Shown here: positions 24,183 to 33,476 of the stretch, piece after piece
Layout of the letters: every line of letters starts with the position of its first letter
Numbering within the stretch: position 1 is the first letter of the stretch
Assembly (NCBI RefSeq): GCF_900104725.1
Contig: NZ_LT629758.1
Location: 6,317,001 to 6,381,000, forward strand
Source: Actinoplanes derwentensis
Lineage (GTDB): Bacteria > Actinomycetota > Actinomycetes > Mycobacteriales > Micromonosporaceae
Direction of reading: 5' to 3'
Length of the DNA stretch: 64,000 nt
Notes under the pieces: model-generated
Told to the model about the DNA's origin: nothing
What the model saw: only the letters and a program-made list of their open reading frames with translations
The model's database searches: none
Translations under genes and position numbers: made by a program

Positions 24183-24968
24183 ATGGCATCCACGGATGAC
24201 GATCTTCGGGCTGAGGTGCCGCATGCGGCGCGGATCTGGAACTACTGGATGGGCGGGAAGGACAACTTCGCGGCTGATCGGGCTGCGGGAGACGCCGTTG
24301 CCCAGGTTTATCCGGAGATTGTGCTGATGGCTCGGCAGTCTCGGCGGTTTCTGGTGCGGGTGGTTCGGTATCTGGCCGCTGACGCCGGGGTTCGGCAGTT
24401 TCTCGACATCGGCACGGGGCTTCCTACCATGCAGAACACGCATCAGGTCGCCCAGGCGGTGGCGGCGGATTCGCGGGTGGTCTATGTGGACAACGATCCA
24501 CTGGTGCTGGTGCACGCCCGGGCGCTGATGTCGAAGAGCGACAGCACGGTGCACGTGGATGCCGACTATCACGAGCCGGAGCGGATTCTGGACGCGGCCC
24601 GGAAGGTGCTGGACTTCGAGCAGCCGATCGGGGTCATGTTCATGGGGGTGCTGGGTTACGAGCCGGATCTCCAGGTCGTGGCGTCGATCGTGAATCGGGT
24701 GATGGCGGCGGTTCCGGTGGGGAGTTACCTGGTGTTGTGGGACGGCACGAACACCACGCCGGCCGTGGTCGAAGGGGCGGAGCGGCTGGTGCAGGGCGGT
24801 GGGATGCCGTACATCCTGCGCAGCCCGGACGAGATCGGCGGGCTGTTCAGCGGCCTGGAGCTGGTGGAGCCGGGTCTGGTGCAGCTCACCGGGTGGCGGC
24901 CGGACGGTGAGGTCGAGTGGCTGGACGCGTACGGCGCGGTGGGCAGAAAGGTCGCAAGATCGTCGTGA
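24183..24968 (+). CDS. SAV2177-type SAM-dependent methyltransferase (DUF574)
   Basis: 261 aa. N-terminal PHAARIWNYWMGGKDNFAADR is the family signature. FLDIGTGLPTMQNTHQVAQ is SAM-binding motif I and VVYVDNDPLVLVHARALM is motif II. FMGVLGYEPD follows. The family is abundant in actinomycetes; substrates are unknown. It stands alone, 120 bp after the terminator. Confidence 0.93.
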   Translation: MASTDDDLRAEVPHAARIWNYWMGGKDNFAADRAAGDAVAQVYPEIVLMARQSRRFLVRVVRYLAADAGVRQFLDIGTGLPTMQNTHQVAQAVAADSRVVYVDNDPLVLVHARALMSKSDSTVHVDADYHEPERILDAARKVLDFEQPIGVMFMGVLGYEPDLQVVASIVNRVMAAVPVGSYLVLWDGTNTTPAVVEGAERLVQGGGMPYILRSPDEIGGLFSGLELVEPGLVQLTGWRPDGEVEWLDAYGAVGRKVARSS

Positions 24969-25026
24969 GAATGTCGCACCAAGGTCATAGGAATGCCCTG
25001 ACCTGCGACAACTTGTCGTCGTGCCC

Positions 25027-25032
25027 TATCGT
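25027..25032 (+). promoter_or_regulatory. Candidate leaderless -10 (TATCGT)
   Basis: TATCGT, then CACGGC, then the ATG at 25039. This supports the ATG over the GTG 18 nt upstream. Confidence 0.45.
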
Positions 25033-25038
25033 CACGGC

Positions 25039-25929
25039 ATGTTCGTCTTCGGTGTTCTTCTATTCGGTGTGGCGGTTCTCGCTCTGCTCACCGGTGTCCT
25101 GACCAAGGTCCCTTCGGTACGGCGTAATGCCTACCTCGCGTTCGGTGGCAGCTTGATCCTGTCGGTGGCGGTGATCGTCACGTCCAGTATCACGGTGGTG
25201 CCGACCCGGAACGTCGGTATCGTGACGGCCTGGAACAAGCCGACCGGGCGCACCACCGGCGCCGGTCTGCAGTGGACGCTGCCGTGGCAGGGGATCGACG
25301 AGTGGGACGCCTCGGGGCAGACGTATTCACATCTCGGTGACCAGTGTGTGTGGGTGACGATCGCGGCGCAGCGGCGCGCGTGCATCCCGGTGCAGATCGA
25401 GTGGTCGGCGAAGGCTGAGAAGGCGCCGGAGAACTGGGCGGCCTACCGTGAGGTGGGGAGCAAGTCCCGGTTCGAGGTGTTCATCGAGCGGCGGGTGAAC
25501 CCGCAGATCAACGGTGCGATGACGTCGATCTTCGCGACGTTCGACCCGCTGGGTTCGGTGGATCCGACCAGTGGGGACGCGCCGGCGCCGGATCTGAACA
25601 AGACCTACAAGGACACCCTGATCCAGGCGCTGAATCTGGAGCTGGGTGACGAGATTGTGGTGAAGTCGGTGGCGTTCGAGTCGCCGCAGTACGACGAGCC
25701 GACCACGCAAGCGATCGCGGCGTACGGCCAGAAGATTCTGGAAGCCCGCAACCTGGAGATCGACAAGGCGAACGCGAAGACCCGGGCGGAGATCACCCGA
25801 ACCGACGCGAGTGTGGATCAGGTGGCCCGTTGCCTGCAGATCGCGGAGAAGCTGGGCAAGGAGCCGGGGCTGTGCATGGGTGGTTCGGTGTCGTTGACCC
25901 GCCCGGTCGAGACCGGGCAGGGCAACTGA
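25039..25929 (+). CDS. SPFH/Band 7 domain membrane protein
   Basis: 296 aa. Two N-terminal membrane helices (about 1-20 and 30-50) are followed by the SPFH domain beginning VVPTRNVGIVTAWNKPTGRTTGAGLQW. A C-terminal helical region (KILEARNLEIDKANAKTRAEITRTDASVDQVARCL) would form the coiled coil seen in prohibitin/stomatin relatives. It probably organises membrane microdomains or scaffolds proteases. No NfeD partner is adjacent. Confidence 0.85.
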   Translation: MFVFGVLLFGVAVLALLTGVLTKVPSVRRNAYLAFGGSLILSVAVIVTSSITVVPTRNVGIVTAWNKPTGRTTGAGLQWTLPWQGIDEWDASGQTYSHLGDQCVWVTIAAQRRACIPVQIEWSAKAEKAPENWAAYREVGSKSRFEVFIERRVNPQINGAMTSIFATFDPLGSVDPTSGDAPAPDLNKTYKDTLIQALNLELGDEIVVKSVAFESPQYDEPTTQAIAAYGQKILEARNLEIDKANAKTRAEITRTDASVDQVARCLQIAEKLGKEPGLCMGGSVSLTRPVETGQGN

Positions 25930-25936
25930 CCGCGAA

Positions 25937-26908
25937 CTAGCGGACCCGGACCCGGACCGAGTCGAGGGCGGGCGTCTGGTTGGCGCGTTCCATCATCGGG
26001 ATGCGGTGTGACCCGTCGCCTGCCCAGGCGGAGCACTGGAAGGTGCCGGCCTGCGCGAGCCCGGGAACCTGGATGGAGACGGTGTCCGCCTGAGCGCCAC
26101 CCTTGTTGTCCTCGGTGGCGACGAAGAACGCCGGCACCGGCTCCGGCGCGGGCGCCTGGTTCTGGCTGTCCAGGATCCGGCAGGCGGTGTGGAAGTGGCC
26201 ACGGACCAGGCCGTTCTGCAGAACGCTGCTCTCCACGTAGTAACCGCCCTGGCCGGCCGCGAGGAAACGGTCCCGGATCAGGTTGCGGGTGCTGACCTGC
26301 AGCGTGAAGGGCTGGTTGCGGCGGACCTGGCCCGGTGCCCGGGTGATCAGCAGGGTCGAGTTGTTCGCGGCCGCGCCGACCTCACCGAATTCGGTGGAGA
26401 CGCAGCGGTTGCCGATCTGGAAGCCGTCGTGCGGCGCGAGGTTCGACGTGTCGCACGTGTTGGTGAGGATGCCCAGGTTGTTGCCGGGTTCGGCGGCCGC
26501 GGGCGTGGTGACGACCGGCGCGGCGCCGTTCTCGTTGAGCGTGCACGTCGCCAGGGTCTCGGCCTTGAGATCGGGCCGGGCGGCGTTGCGGGAGATCGCC
26601 GTCTCGATCCGGTTGATCGCGGCGAAACGCTTGTCCTTCAGCGGGCCCAGGATCGCGTTCTGGATGAAGCCGGCCCCACCCTGTCCGACGGTGGCCGCGA
26701 TCCGGTTGTTGGCCTCGTTGATCTGCTGATCGAGCAGCCGGAGGTTGTTGTCCACTTCCGCCTGGGCCTGCGCCGGAACGTTGACGTTGACGGTTACCTG
26801 CGGACAGTTGACGGTCGGCACGGCGGCTTCGGCGGCCGACGCGATTCCGATTCCGGCACTCACCATGGTGACGGCGAGACCAGCGGTGATGACAAGTTTT
26901 CGGCGCAT
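25937..26908 (-). CDS. Secreted protein of unknown function
   Basis: 323 aa with a clear signal peptide (MRRKLVITAGLAVTMVSAG, cleavage near ASAAEA). The mature N-terminus is helical (AQAEVDNNLRLLDQQINEA). The C-terminal half is Cys-containing and beta-rich (LLITRAPGQVRRNQPFTLQV, HFHTACRILDSQNQAP, TFQCSAWAGDGSHRIPM). Six or more cysteines could form disulfides. I do not recognise the family. It converges with the SPFH gene, with a 7 nt gap. Confidence 0.75.
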   Translation of the reverse strand: MRRKLVITAGLAVTMVSAGIGIASAAEAAVPTVNCPQVTVNVNVPAQAQAEVDNNLRLLDQQINEANNRIAATVGQGGAGFIQNAILGPLKDKRFAAINRIETAISRNAARPDLKAETLATCTLNENGAAPVVTTPAAAEPGNNLGILTNTCDTSNLAPHDGFQIGNRCVSTEFGEVGAAANNSTLLITRAPGQVRRNQPFTLQVSTRNLIRDRFLAAGQGGYYVESSVLQNGLVRGHFHTACRILDSQNQAPAPEPVPAFFVATEDNKGGAQADTVSIQVPGLAQAGTFQCSAWAGDGSHRIPMMERANQTPALDSVRVRVR

Positions 26909-26998
26909 TGACCTGCTACTTCCCCGATACGCGATGGAACGCTTCTCCCATCGATACGGGAACGCTCCCAGGACGGATCAAATGCGGACGGGAGAAAT

Positions 26999-28162
26999 TC
27001 AGGCGAGTGCCTCGGCCGGAGCCAGCCGGGCCGCCCGGATCGCCGGGTAGAGGCCGGCCAGCGCCCCGATCAGCAGGGTGGCGGCCAGACCGCCAGCGAC
27101 CGCCCACAGTGGTACGACGGGCGGCCAGTCCTGTGCCGACGCGTAGGCGGCGGTCACCACCGAACCGGCGGCCACCCCACCGGCCCCGCCGATGATCGAC
27201 AGCAGCAGGGACTCGGCGACGAACTGGGTGCGGATCTGGCCGCGCGTGGCGCCGAGGGAACGGCGCAACCCGATCTCGGCTCGCCGCTCCAGCACCGAGA
27301 TGACCATGGTGTTGGCCACGCCGATGCCGCCGACCAGCAGCGCGACAGCGCCGAGCCCGAGGAGCAGGGCGTTGAAGGTGCTGGCGGTGGCCCGCTGGGC
27401 GACGAGCGCGTCGGACGGGTTGGAGACGTCGACCTCGTCGGGGCTCTGCGGGTTCGCGGTGGCGGCCAGCACCGACCGGACCGCTTCGACCTGCGCCTCG
27501 GCCGAGCGGGTGTAGACGCGGGTGGCGTGGCCGTCGAAGTCCAGGTAGGTCTCGGCGGCGTCCCAGCCGATGAGGACGGCGGTGTCGAGTTCGGGGGCGA
27601 GCGCGACCGGTTCCAGGACTCCGGCGACCGGCAGGTAGCGGCCCCCGAGGTAGACCGCCGGCACGTCGCCGAGGCGATGAGCGGCGGTGGCGCCGAGGAC
27701 GACCGCCGGGTAGTGGGCGGTGGCCGCGTTCAGCCAGGCACCGTGGGCGAGGGTGGCGTCGACCGTGTCGAGCAGGTCGAGTTGCGCGGCGTACACGGCA
27801 AGTCCTCCGGTTTCGCCCTGGGGTATGTGTTCGGTGCGGTAGACGGGCGTGTCGCCGACCGCGCCGACCGCGCTGGCCGAGGTGACCGGGCCGATCCGTT
27901 CGATCATCGGCAGGGCCTCGTCGGGCAGGGTGGCGTCGGCGCCGAACATGGTGCGGCCGGGGGCGACGGTGAGCATGTTGGTGCCGAGGGCGGCGAGCTG
28001 ATCGTCCAGGTCGGCCTGGCCGGAGGCGGAGACGCCGACGACGGACACCATCGCGGCGATACCGATGGCGATGCCGAGCGCGGAGAGGGTGGCCCGCAAC
28101 GGGCGCGACCGTAACCCGTACCCGCCGAGTCGCAGATAGTCCGACGGTCGGAGCGTGGCCAT
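26999..28162 (-). CDS. ABC transporter permease, MacB/FtsX type
   Basis: 387 aa. An N-terminal helix (RPLRATLSALGIAIGIAAMVSVVGVSASGQ) is followed by a large periplasmic MacB-PCD domain, then three C-terminal helices with LLGLGAVALLVGGIGVANTMVISVLERRAEIGLRRSLGATR, the mechanotransmission signature of the family. It works with the ATPase and adaptor encoded just upstream to move substrate or peptide across the envelope. It is the last gene of the operon. Confidence 0.93.
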   Translation of the reverse strand: MATLRPSDYLRLGGYGLRSRPLRATLSALGIAIGIAAMVSVVGVSASGQADLDDQLAALGTNMLTVAPGRTMFGADATLPDEALPMIERIGPVTSASAVGAVGDTPVYRTEHIPQGETGGLAVYAAQLDLLDTVDATLAHGAWLNAATAHYPAVVLGATAAHRLGDVPAVYLGGRYLPVAGVLEPVALAPELDTAVLIGWDAAETYLDFDGHATRVYTRSAEAQVEAVRSVLAATANPQSPDEVDVSNPSDALVAQRATASTFNALLLGLGAVALLVGGIGVANTMVISVLERRAEIGLRRSLGATRGQIRTQFVAESLLLSIIGGAGGVAAGSVVTAAYASAQDWPPVVPLWAVAGGLAATLLIGALAGLYPAIRAARLAPAEALA

Positions 28163-28163
28163 C

Positions 28164-28823
28164 TCAGATCACCCGCCCGTCACGCATCGGCACCTGACGG
28201 GGCAGGGAACCGGCGATCTCGTGATCGTGGGTGATCACCAGGACGGTGGTGCCGGCCGCGTTGAGTTCCCGCAGCAGGTCCATCACACCGGCGCCGGCCG
28301 CCGAGTCGAGATTGCCGGTGGGTTCGTCGGCGAGCAGCACGGCCGGGTCCCCGGCGACCGCGCGGGCCACCGCGACGCGCTGTCGTTCGCCGCCGGAGAG
28401 CTGGTGGGGGCGATGGCGGAGGCGGTCACCGAGGCCGACCCGGACGAGGGCGGTCTCGGCGATCCGGTCCCGGTCCTTTTTCGGTACGCCGGTGTAGAGC
28501 AGCCCGTCGGACACGTTGGCGATCGCGTCCCGTCCGGGGGCGAGGTGGAACGACTGGAAGACGAAGCCGATCCGGCGGGCCCGCAGTGCGGACAGTCGCC
28601 GGTCGGTGAGCCGGGCGATGTCGTGGCCGTCGATGTGCACGGTGCCGGAGCTGGGCCGGTCGAGGGTGCCGATCAGGTTGAGCATGGTCGACTTGCCGGA
28701 GCCGGACGGCCCGACGATGGCGATCAGTTCGCCGTGCCCGACGGTGAGGTCCACGTCGCGCAGCGCGGTGACCCCGCCGGGGTAGCTCTTGGTGACTCCG
28801 GCGAGTGCGATCACCGGGGTCAT
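28164..28823 (-). CDS. ABC transporter ATP-binding protein, MacB/LolD type
   Basis: 219 aa from ATG ([17 protein letters not shown]). Walker A is [15 protein letters not shown], signature [32 protein letters not shown] covers the C-loop and Walker B, and the H-loop is VITHD. The start overlaps the adaptor stop by 4 nt, and the stop is 1 nt from the permease start. Confidence 0.95.
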   Translation of the reverse strand: MTPVIALAGVTKSYPGGVTALRDVDLTVGHGELIAIVGPSGSGKSTMLNLIGTLDRPSSGTVHIDGHDIARLTDRRLSALRARRIGFVFQSFHLAPGRDAIANVSDGLLYTGVPKKDRDRIAETALVRVGLGDRLRHRPHQLSGGERQRVAVARAVAGDPAVLLADEPTGNLDSAAGAGVMDLLRELNAAGTTVLVITHDHEIAGSLPRQVPMRDGRVI

Positions 28824-29872
28824 GACGGCACCTCCACCTTCTGGCCCTCGGCGACGTCGCCGGTGACTTCGACCCGCCCGTCGGCGAACAGCCCGGTCTC
28901 GACCGCGACGATCCGGGTAGCGGTTCCGTCGACGATCCGCAGGCCATAACCGCCTTCGGCGAGAGCGAGAAGCGCATTGATCGGTACGGTGAGAACATCC
29001 GCCCGTTGCGAGGCGGTGAACTCGACGGTGACCGTGGCGTCGTCCAGTCCCACCGGCGCCTTGTCGAACCCGACGGTCACCACGATCTTGGTGGTGTCCT
29101 CGCCGTCCGGGTTCTCCGACTCCTCGACGGTCGTCTCCACGCCGGTGATCCGGCCGGTGACCTCGGTGCCGTCGGGCAGGGTCAGGCCGGCCGCGGCGCC
29201 GTTGCGGGCGAGCCGCTGGTCCTCGGCGTCGAGTTCGACGGTGACGATCCGGCTGGTGGCCGAAGTGGACAGCAGTTCCGCGCCGGCCTGCACGGCCGCT
29301 CCGGTGTCGGCCGTGTGCGAGGCGACCCGGACGGCCCCGGTGGCGTAGACGACCCGGCCCAGCTCGACCGTGCCGGTCTCGGCCAGTCCCAGGTCGTCCT
29401 GCCACTGTTCGACGGCGTCGGCGGTGACCCCGGTGTAGTCGCCGTCGACGGTGAAGCCGCGGTAGCCGAGCGCCCACAGGTTCTTCTCGAACTGCCGCAC
29501 GTCGGCGCCCTCGTCGCCCGGTTCCAGGGTCCGGTACGCGGGCAGGGTGCCGTACAGAAGGATCACCGGTTTGTTGTCGATCTTGTAGATTTTTCCGCCC
29601 CTCTTGACGGTGGAACCGGTCGCGGCCAGGGCGGTCACCGTGCCGGCCAGCCGGGTGGTGCGGGTGGTGGTGTCGCCGAAGCCGAGGGTGCCGCCGTGGC
29701 TCTGTTTGTCGACGAGGGTCTGCCGGGTCACCGCGGCGGTCGCCGCCGGCACACTCGCGGCCCGGGCCCCGCCACCCTCGGCCGAAGGCAGGCCACCGGT
29801 GATCAGATACGCGGCCACCCCGGCGGCGGTCAGTGCCACCGCCACCGCGGCGGTCGTCCACTTCCGTCGCAT
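28820..29872 (-). CDS. Efflux periplasmic adaptor (HlyD-like) with peptidoglycan-binding domain
   Basis: 350 aa. The N-terminal membrane anchor (RKWTTAAVAVALTAAGVAAYLITGG) precedes a short RTTRLAGTVTALAATGSTV lipoyl-like half. An inserted peptidoglycan-binding type 1 domain (DEGADVRQFEKNLWALGY ... GVTADAVEQWQDDLGL) follows, then the adaptor beta-barrel (VTVELDAEDQRLARNGAAAGLTL). This layout is common in Gram-positive MacB-type systems, where the adaptor bridges to the cell wall. The start lies 1 nt after the lipoprotein stop. Confidence 0.88.
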   Translation of the reverse strand: MRRKWTTAAVAVALTAAGVAAYLITGGLPSAEGGGARAASVPAATAAVTRQTLVDKQSHGGTLGFGDTTTRTTRLAGTVTALAATGSTVKRGGKIYKIDNKPVILLYGTLPAYRTLEPGDEGADVRQFEKNLWALGYRGFTVDGDYTGVTADAVEQWQDDLGLAETGTVELGRVVYATGAVRVASHTADTGAAVQAGAELLSTSATSRIVTVELDAEDQRLARNGAAAGLTLPDGTEVTGRITGVETTVEESENPDGEDTTKIVVTVGFDKAPVGLDDATVTVEFTASQRADVLTVPINALLALAEGGYGLRIVDGTATRIVAVETGLFADGRVEVTGDVAEGQKVEVPS

Positions 29873-29873
29873 G

Positions 29874-30428
29874 TCAGTTCCCCCGCACTGCCGGGCCGCC
29901 GCCGGCCCGGTTGGTCCCGCCGCCCGGCAGGTACTGCGAACAGGCCTGCTCCGCCTTGTCGAAGACCGGGTCGCCGGGCTTGACACTCAGGCCGTCCCCG
30001 ATCGAGAGACCGCCGCCGGCTTGCGGATCCGGGAAGTCGGGCACTCCGTTCTCCCGCATGCACTTCGACATCAGGCGCAGTTTCTCCAGGTCCGCGGCGG
30101 TCGGCCCGCCCTTGTCGGTGCCGCTCGGCGCGAACTTGCGGCACTTCTCCATAGCCGCGGCGAACTCCTCCCGCTGCACGCCGTCCGGAACCCGGATCTC
30201 CATCGGCTGCCCGGGGCCCGGCGGGTCCGGGAACCAGGTCATCCCCTCCGCCCGCATGCACTGGGCGTGCTTGAGCGGGGCGTCCGGGTCGAACGACGCC
30301 GAGGCCGACGGGGAGGCCGGCGCCGGTTTGTCCACGCTCGCCACGGACGGCTCGTCCACCGCCGGCTTCGCACATCCCGCGGTGAGCGCCAGCAGCCCAC
30401 CGAGCACCACGATCGCTGTCCTTCTCAT
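29874..30428 (-). CDS. Lipoprotein with two CMR-x-G-FPDP motifs, first gene of efflux operon
   Basis: 184 aa. The lipobox is LLALTAGC (Cys at about residue 19), followed by a Ser/Ala/Pro linker. Two similar motifs follow: AQCMRAEGMTWFPDP and SKCMRENGVPDFPDP. A third, LPGGGTNR-containing tail has one more Cys (QACSQYL). Function is unknown. As the leading gene of the adaptor-ATPase-permease operon it is likely a substrate-capturing or sensing component. GAGAGGG precedes the ATG. Confidence 0.8.
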   Translation of the reverse strand: MRRTAIVVLGGLLALTAGCAKPAVDEPSVASVDKPAPASPSASASFDPDAPLKHAQCMRAEGMTWFPDPPGPGQPMEIRVPDGVQREEFAAAMEKCRKFAPSGTDKGGPTAADLEKLRLMSKCMRENGVPDFPDPQAGGGLSIGDGLSVKPGDPVFDKAEQACSQYLPGGGTNRAGGGPAVRGN

Positions 30429-30551
30429 CTCGCCCTCTCCCCGGCGGCCAGGACGGCCGCCACGCACCGAAGTAGAGCCAGCGCGGTGTCTCTCCGGCGT
30501 CACGGAAAACGATGACGGCGAGGTGACAGCGGGCGGGTCCAAGATGGAGGC
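30429..30551. promoter_or_regulatory. Divergent control region of efflux operon and two-component system
   Basis: This 123 bp gap must hold both promoters. GCGTCAC (about 30498) and GGTGACAGC (about 30520) form a spaced dyad that could bind the OmpR-type regulator encoded next door. The assignment is inference. Confidence 0.4.
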
Positions 30552-31208
30552 ATGCGGATCCTGGTGGTGGAGGACGAACCGCTGCTCGCCGACGCGGTCG
30601 CGCAGGGGTTGCGGCGGGAGACGCACGCCGTCGACGTCGTTTACGACGGCGGGTCGGCACTGGAACGGATCGACGTCAACGACTACGACGTGGTGGTCCT
30701 GGACCGGGACGTGCCGGTCGTGCACGGTGACAAGGTGTGCCAGGTGCTGGCCGAGCGCAAGGCCGGCATCCGGGTGCTGATGCTGACCGCGGCCGCCGGG
30801 ATCGACGACCGGGTCACCGGGCTGGCTCTGGGCGCCGACGACTACCTGCCGAAACCGTTCGCGTTCCGGGAGCTGTCGGCACGGGTGGCGGCACTCGGGC
30901 GGCGGGCCCGGCCGGCCGCGCCGCCGGTGCTGCGCCGGGCCGGGATCAGCCTCGACCCGTACCGCCGCGAAGTGCACCGGGACGGCCGTTACGTGCCGCT
31001 GTCGCGCAAGGAGTTCGCGGTCCTGGCCGAACTGCTGCGCGCCGACGGTGTCGCGGTGTCCGCCGAGACGCTGCTGGAGAAGGCGTGGGACGAGAACGCC
31101 GACCCGTTCACCCACACCGTCCGGATGACGATCCTGAAACTACGCCGCAAGCTGGGTGATCCGCCGGTGGTGCTGACCGAACCGGGAGTGGGGTACCGGA
31201 TCCGATGA
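30552..31208 (+). CDS. OmpR-family response regulator
   Basis: 218 aa. The receiver domain has acidic pocket residues at E7-D8, phospho-acceptor Asp51 in VVVLDRDVP, Thr79 in MLTA and Lys101 in YLPKPF. The C-terminal winged helix ends KLRRKLGDPPVVLTEPGVGYRIR. The ATG follows GGAGGC. The stop overlaps the kinase start by 4 nt. Its divergent position suggests control of the efflux operon. Confidence 0.95.
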   Translation: MRILVVEDEPLLADAVAQGLRRETHAVDVVYDGGSALERIDVNDYDVVVLDRDVPVVHGDKVCQVLAERKAGIRVLMLTAAAGIDDRVTGLALGADDYLPKPFAFRELSARVAALGRRARPAAPPVLRRAGISLDPYRREVHRDGRYVPLSRKEFAVLAELLRADGVAVSAETLLEKAWDENADPFTHTVRMTILKLRRKLGDPPVVLTEPGVGYRIR

Positions 31209-32323
31209 GACTCACCGTCCGCGCCCGCCTGACCGCCGTCTACGGCGGCCTGTTCGTACTGGCCGGGATCGTCCTGCTCAGTGCCGTCTACGTCCTGGTC
31301 GAACGCAGTTCCCCGGCCGCCGCCGGCGTCGCCGTGCTCGATGTCGCCACGGCCGGGGCACCGCCGCAAGGGGGTGTCGCGTTCATCCGGAGAGTCGCCG
31401 AGGGAACCCAGGCCGACACCCTGCGCAGCATGCTTGTCCAGGGGGCGATCGCGCTGGTCGTGGTGAGTGCCGCGGCGATCGCGCTGGGCTGGCTGATCGC
31501 CGGGCGCCTGCTGCAGCCGCTGCACCAGATCACCGCGGCCGCCCGGCGGATCGCCGAGTCCCCGGCCGCCGACCGTGGCCTGCACGAACGGATCGCCCTG
31601 TCCGGGCCGAACGACGAGCTGAAACAACTCGCCGACACGTTCGACCTGATGCTGGCCCGGCTCGACCAGTCCCTCGACTCCCAGCGCCGGTTCATCGCCA
31701 ACGCGTCGCACGAGCTGCGCACCCCGCTCACCCTCAACCGCACGCTGCTGGAGGTGGCTCTGGAACCCGAGACCACTTCCCCTGAGGTACGACAGCTCGG
31801 GGCCACGTTGCTGGCCGTCAACGACCGGCACGGGCGGCTGATCGACGGCCTGCTGCTGCTGGCCCGCTCCGATCGGGAGGTGACCGAACGGTCGTACGTC
31901 GACCTGGCCGACATCGTCGATCACGTGGCCGTCGCGGACTCGGTCAAGATGATCGCCGAACCCGCCGAGGCGGCCGTCCTGGGCGACCCGGTGCTGCTGG
32001 AAAGGCTGGTGCAGAACCTGGTGGAGAACGGGGTCCGGCACAACGTCCCGGACGGCTGGGTGAAGGTGACCTCCCGTACCCTCCCGGACGGCTGGGTCGA
32101 GTTGCAGGTCGCCAACTCCGGGCCGGTGGTGCCCCGCTACGAGGTGCCCGGCCTGTTCGAGCCGTTCCACCGCTACCGCACCGACCGGCTGGCCGGGCCC
32201 GGCGCCGGGCTGGGGCTCTCCATCGTCCGGGCGGTCGTCGGCGCGCATCAGGGCCGGTTACGGGCCGACGCCCGGGACGAGGGAGGCCTGGTGATCACGG
32301 TTCTCCTGCCCGGCGCACCCTGA
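31205..32323 (+). CDS. Sensor histidine kinase
   Basis: 372 aa. Two membrane helices (about 15-32 and 78-99) flank a short extracytoplasmic loop of about 45 residues. HAMP follows (RLLQPLHQITAAARRIAES), then the H-box FIANASHELRTPLTLNR with His169, N-box LVQNLVENGVRHN, and G-box GPGAGLGLSIVRAVVGAHQG. The small loop fits sensing of membrane stress or of a membrane-embedded compound. Confidence 0.95.
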   Translation: MRLTVRARLTAVYGGLFVLAGIVLLSAVYVLVERSSPAAAGVAVLDVATAGAPPQGGVAFIRRVAEGTQADTLRSMLVQGAIALVVVSAAAIALGWLIAGRLLQPLHQITAAARRIAESPAADRGLHERIALSGPNDELKQLADTFDLMLARLDQSLDSQRRFIANASHELRTPLTLNRTLLEVALEPETTSPEVRQLGATLLAVNDRHGRLIDGLLLLARSDREVTERSYVDLADIVDHVAVADSVKMIAEPAEAAVLGDPVLLERLVQNLVENGVRHNVPDGWVKVTSRTLPDGWVELQVANSGPVVPRYEVPGLFEPFHRYRTDRLAGPGAGLGLSIVRAVVGAHQGRLRADARDEGGLVITVLLPGAP

Positions 32324-32367
32324 AAATCGCTGTCTTCGGGCCGGCCGGAACTGCGAAGATCGCCGGC

Positions 32368-33291
32368 ATGGCGCAACCGGGCGGAGTACGGATCGGCTGG
32401 GCGGACCTTCCCAGCCCGATCCAGCTGGACATCGAGCAGATCATCGGCGGCGGGCCGATCGTGGCCGCCGATTCCCAAGCCGGCGGCTTCTCCCCCGGCA
32501 CCGCCGACCGGGTCCGCGCCGCCTCCGGAGCACGGGCGTTCGTCAAAGCGGTCACCCCGGCCCTCAACCAGCAGTCCGCCGACATGGCCCGCGACGAACT
32601 GCGGATCACCGCCGCCCTTCCCCGGCACGCCGCGTCGCCGAGGATGCTGGGCGGCTTCGACACCGGCGACTGGGTGGTGCTGGTCCTGGAGGACATCGAG
32701 GGCGTCCATCCGCGGACACCCTGGGTGGATGACGAGATCCGGGCCACCGCGGCCGCGCTGCGGGAACTGGCCACCGCGCTCACCCCGGCACCGATCGGCG
32801 GTCTGCCGACGGTGTACGAGAAATATGCCGAGGAGTTCTCCAGCTGGGACGCCCTGGCCGCCGACGTCCCGGCCGACCTCGACCCGTGGGCCGCGGCCCA
32901 TCTGGACGATCTGCGGGCCGCCGCCGACCGGGGTGTGGCCGCCCTCGTCCACGGCGAGACCCTGGTCCACGCCGACCTGCGGGCCGACAACATCCTGGTC
33001 CGGCCGGACGGCGATCTGGTCATCGTCGACTGGCCGCACGCCTGTGTCGGCCCGGCCTGGACCGACTCGGTGCTCCTGGCGATCAACGTGATCGTGCACG
33101 GCGGCGATCCGGCCCCGCTGCTCGACGGCGTCGACCCCGACATCGTGACCGGTGTGCTGGCCGGAGCGGCCGCACTGTTCCACCACCGCTGCCGGCAGCC
33201 ACCGCCGCCGGGTCTGCCCACGGTTCGGGCGTTCCAGCGTTTCCAGGCCGACGCCCTGCTCCCCTGGGTCCGATCCGCCCTTTCCGCCTAG
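32368..33291 (+). CDS. Aminoglycoside phosphotransferase-family kinase
   Basis: 307 aa. The catalytic loop is LVHADLRADNILVRPDGD and the metal-binding Asp follows in LVIVDWPHACVG. N-terminal ATP-site residues are less conserved. The family covers antibiotic kinases and metabolic small-molecule kinases; a resistance role is not implied by the context. The start is ATG, 7 nt after a GAAGAT hexamer. Confidence 0.82.
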   Translation: MAQPGGVRIGWADLPSPIQLDIEQIIGGGPIVAADSQAGGFSPGTADRVRAASGARAFVKAVTPALNQQSADMARDELRITAALPRHAASPRMLGGFDTGDWVVLVLEDIEGVHPRTPWVDDEIRATAAALRELATALTPAPIGGLPTVYEKYAEEFSSWDALAADVPADLDPWAAAHLDDLRAAADRGVAALVHGETLVHADLRADNILVRPDGDLVIVDWPHACVGPAWTDSVLLAINVIVHGGDPAPLLDGVDPDIVTGVLAGAAALFHHRCRQPPPPGLPTVRAFQRFQADALLPWVRSALSA

Positions 33292-33327
33292 ATCACCGAA
33301 ACGGGGCTGAACCACACCCGGTGCCGT

Positions 33328-33344
33328 CCCGTAACAGTTACGGG
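33328..33344. terminator. Small hairpin after the kinase gene
   Basis: CCCGTAA-CAG-TTACGGG, a perfect 7 bp stem, 36 nt after the stop codon. There is no U-tract. Confidence 0.35.
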
Positions 33345-33476
33345 GTTGACCGGTAGATGGGACCTCCAGCACACCGCTCCGGGCCCGGCACACCGGGAGA
33401 CTAGGCTCGAAGCCCGTGAACTGGGCTTCGGCGTGGCGGCCCGGGCGCCCAAACCGAATCATGGAACGGAAGATTG

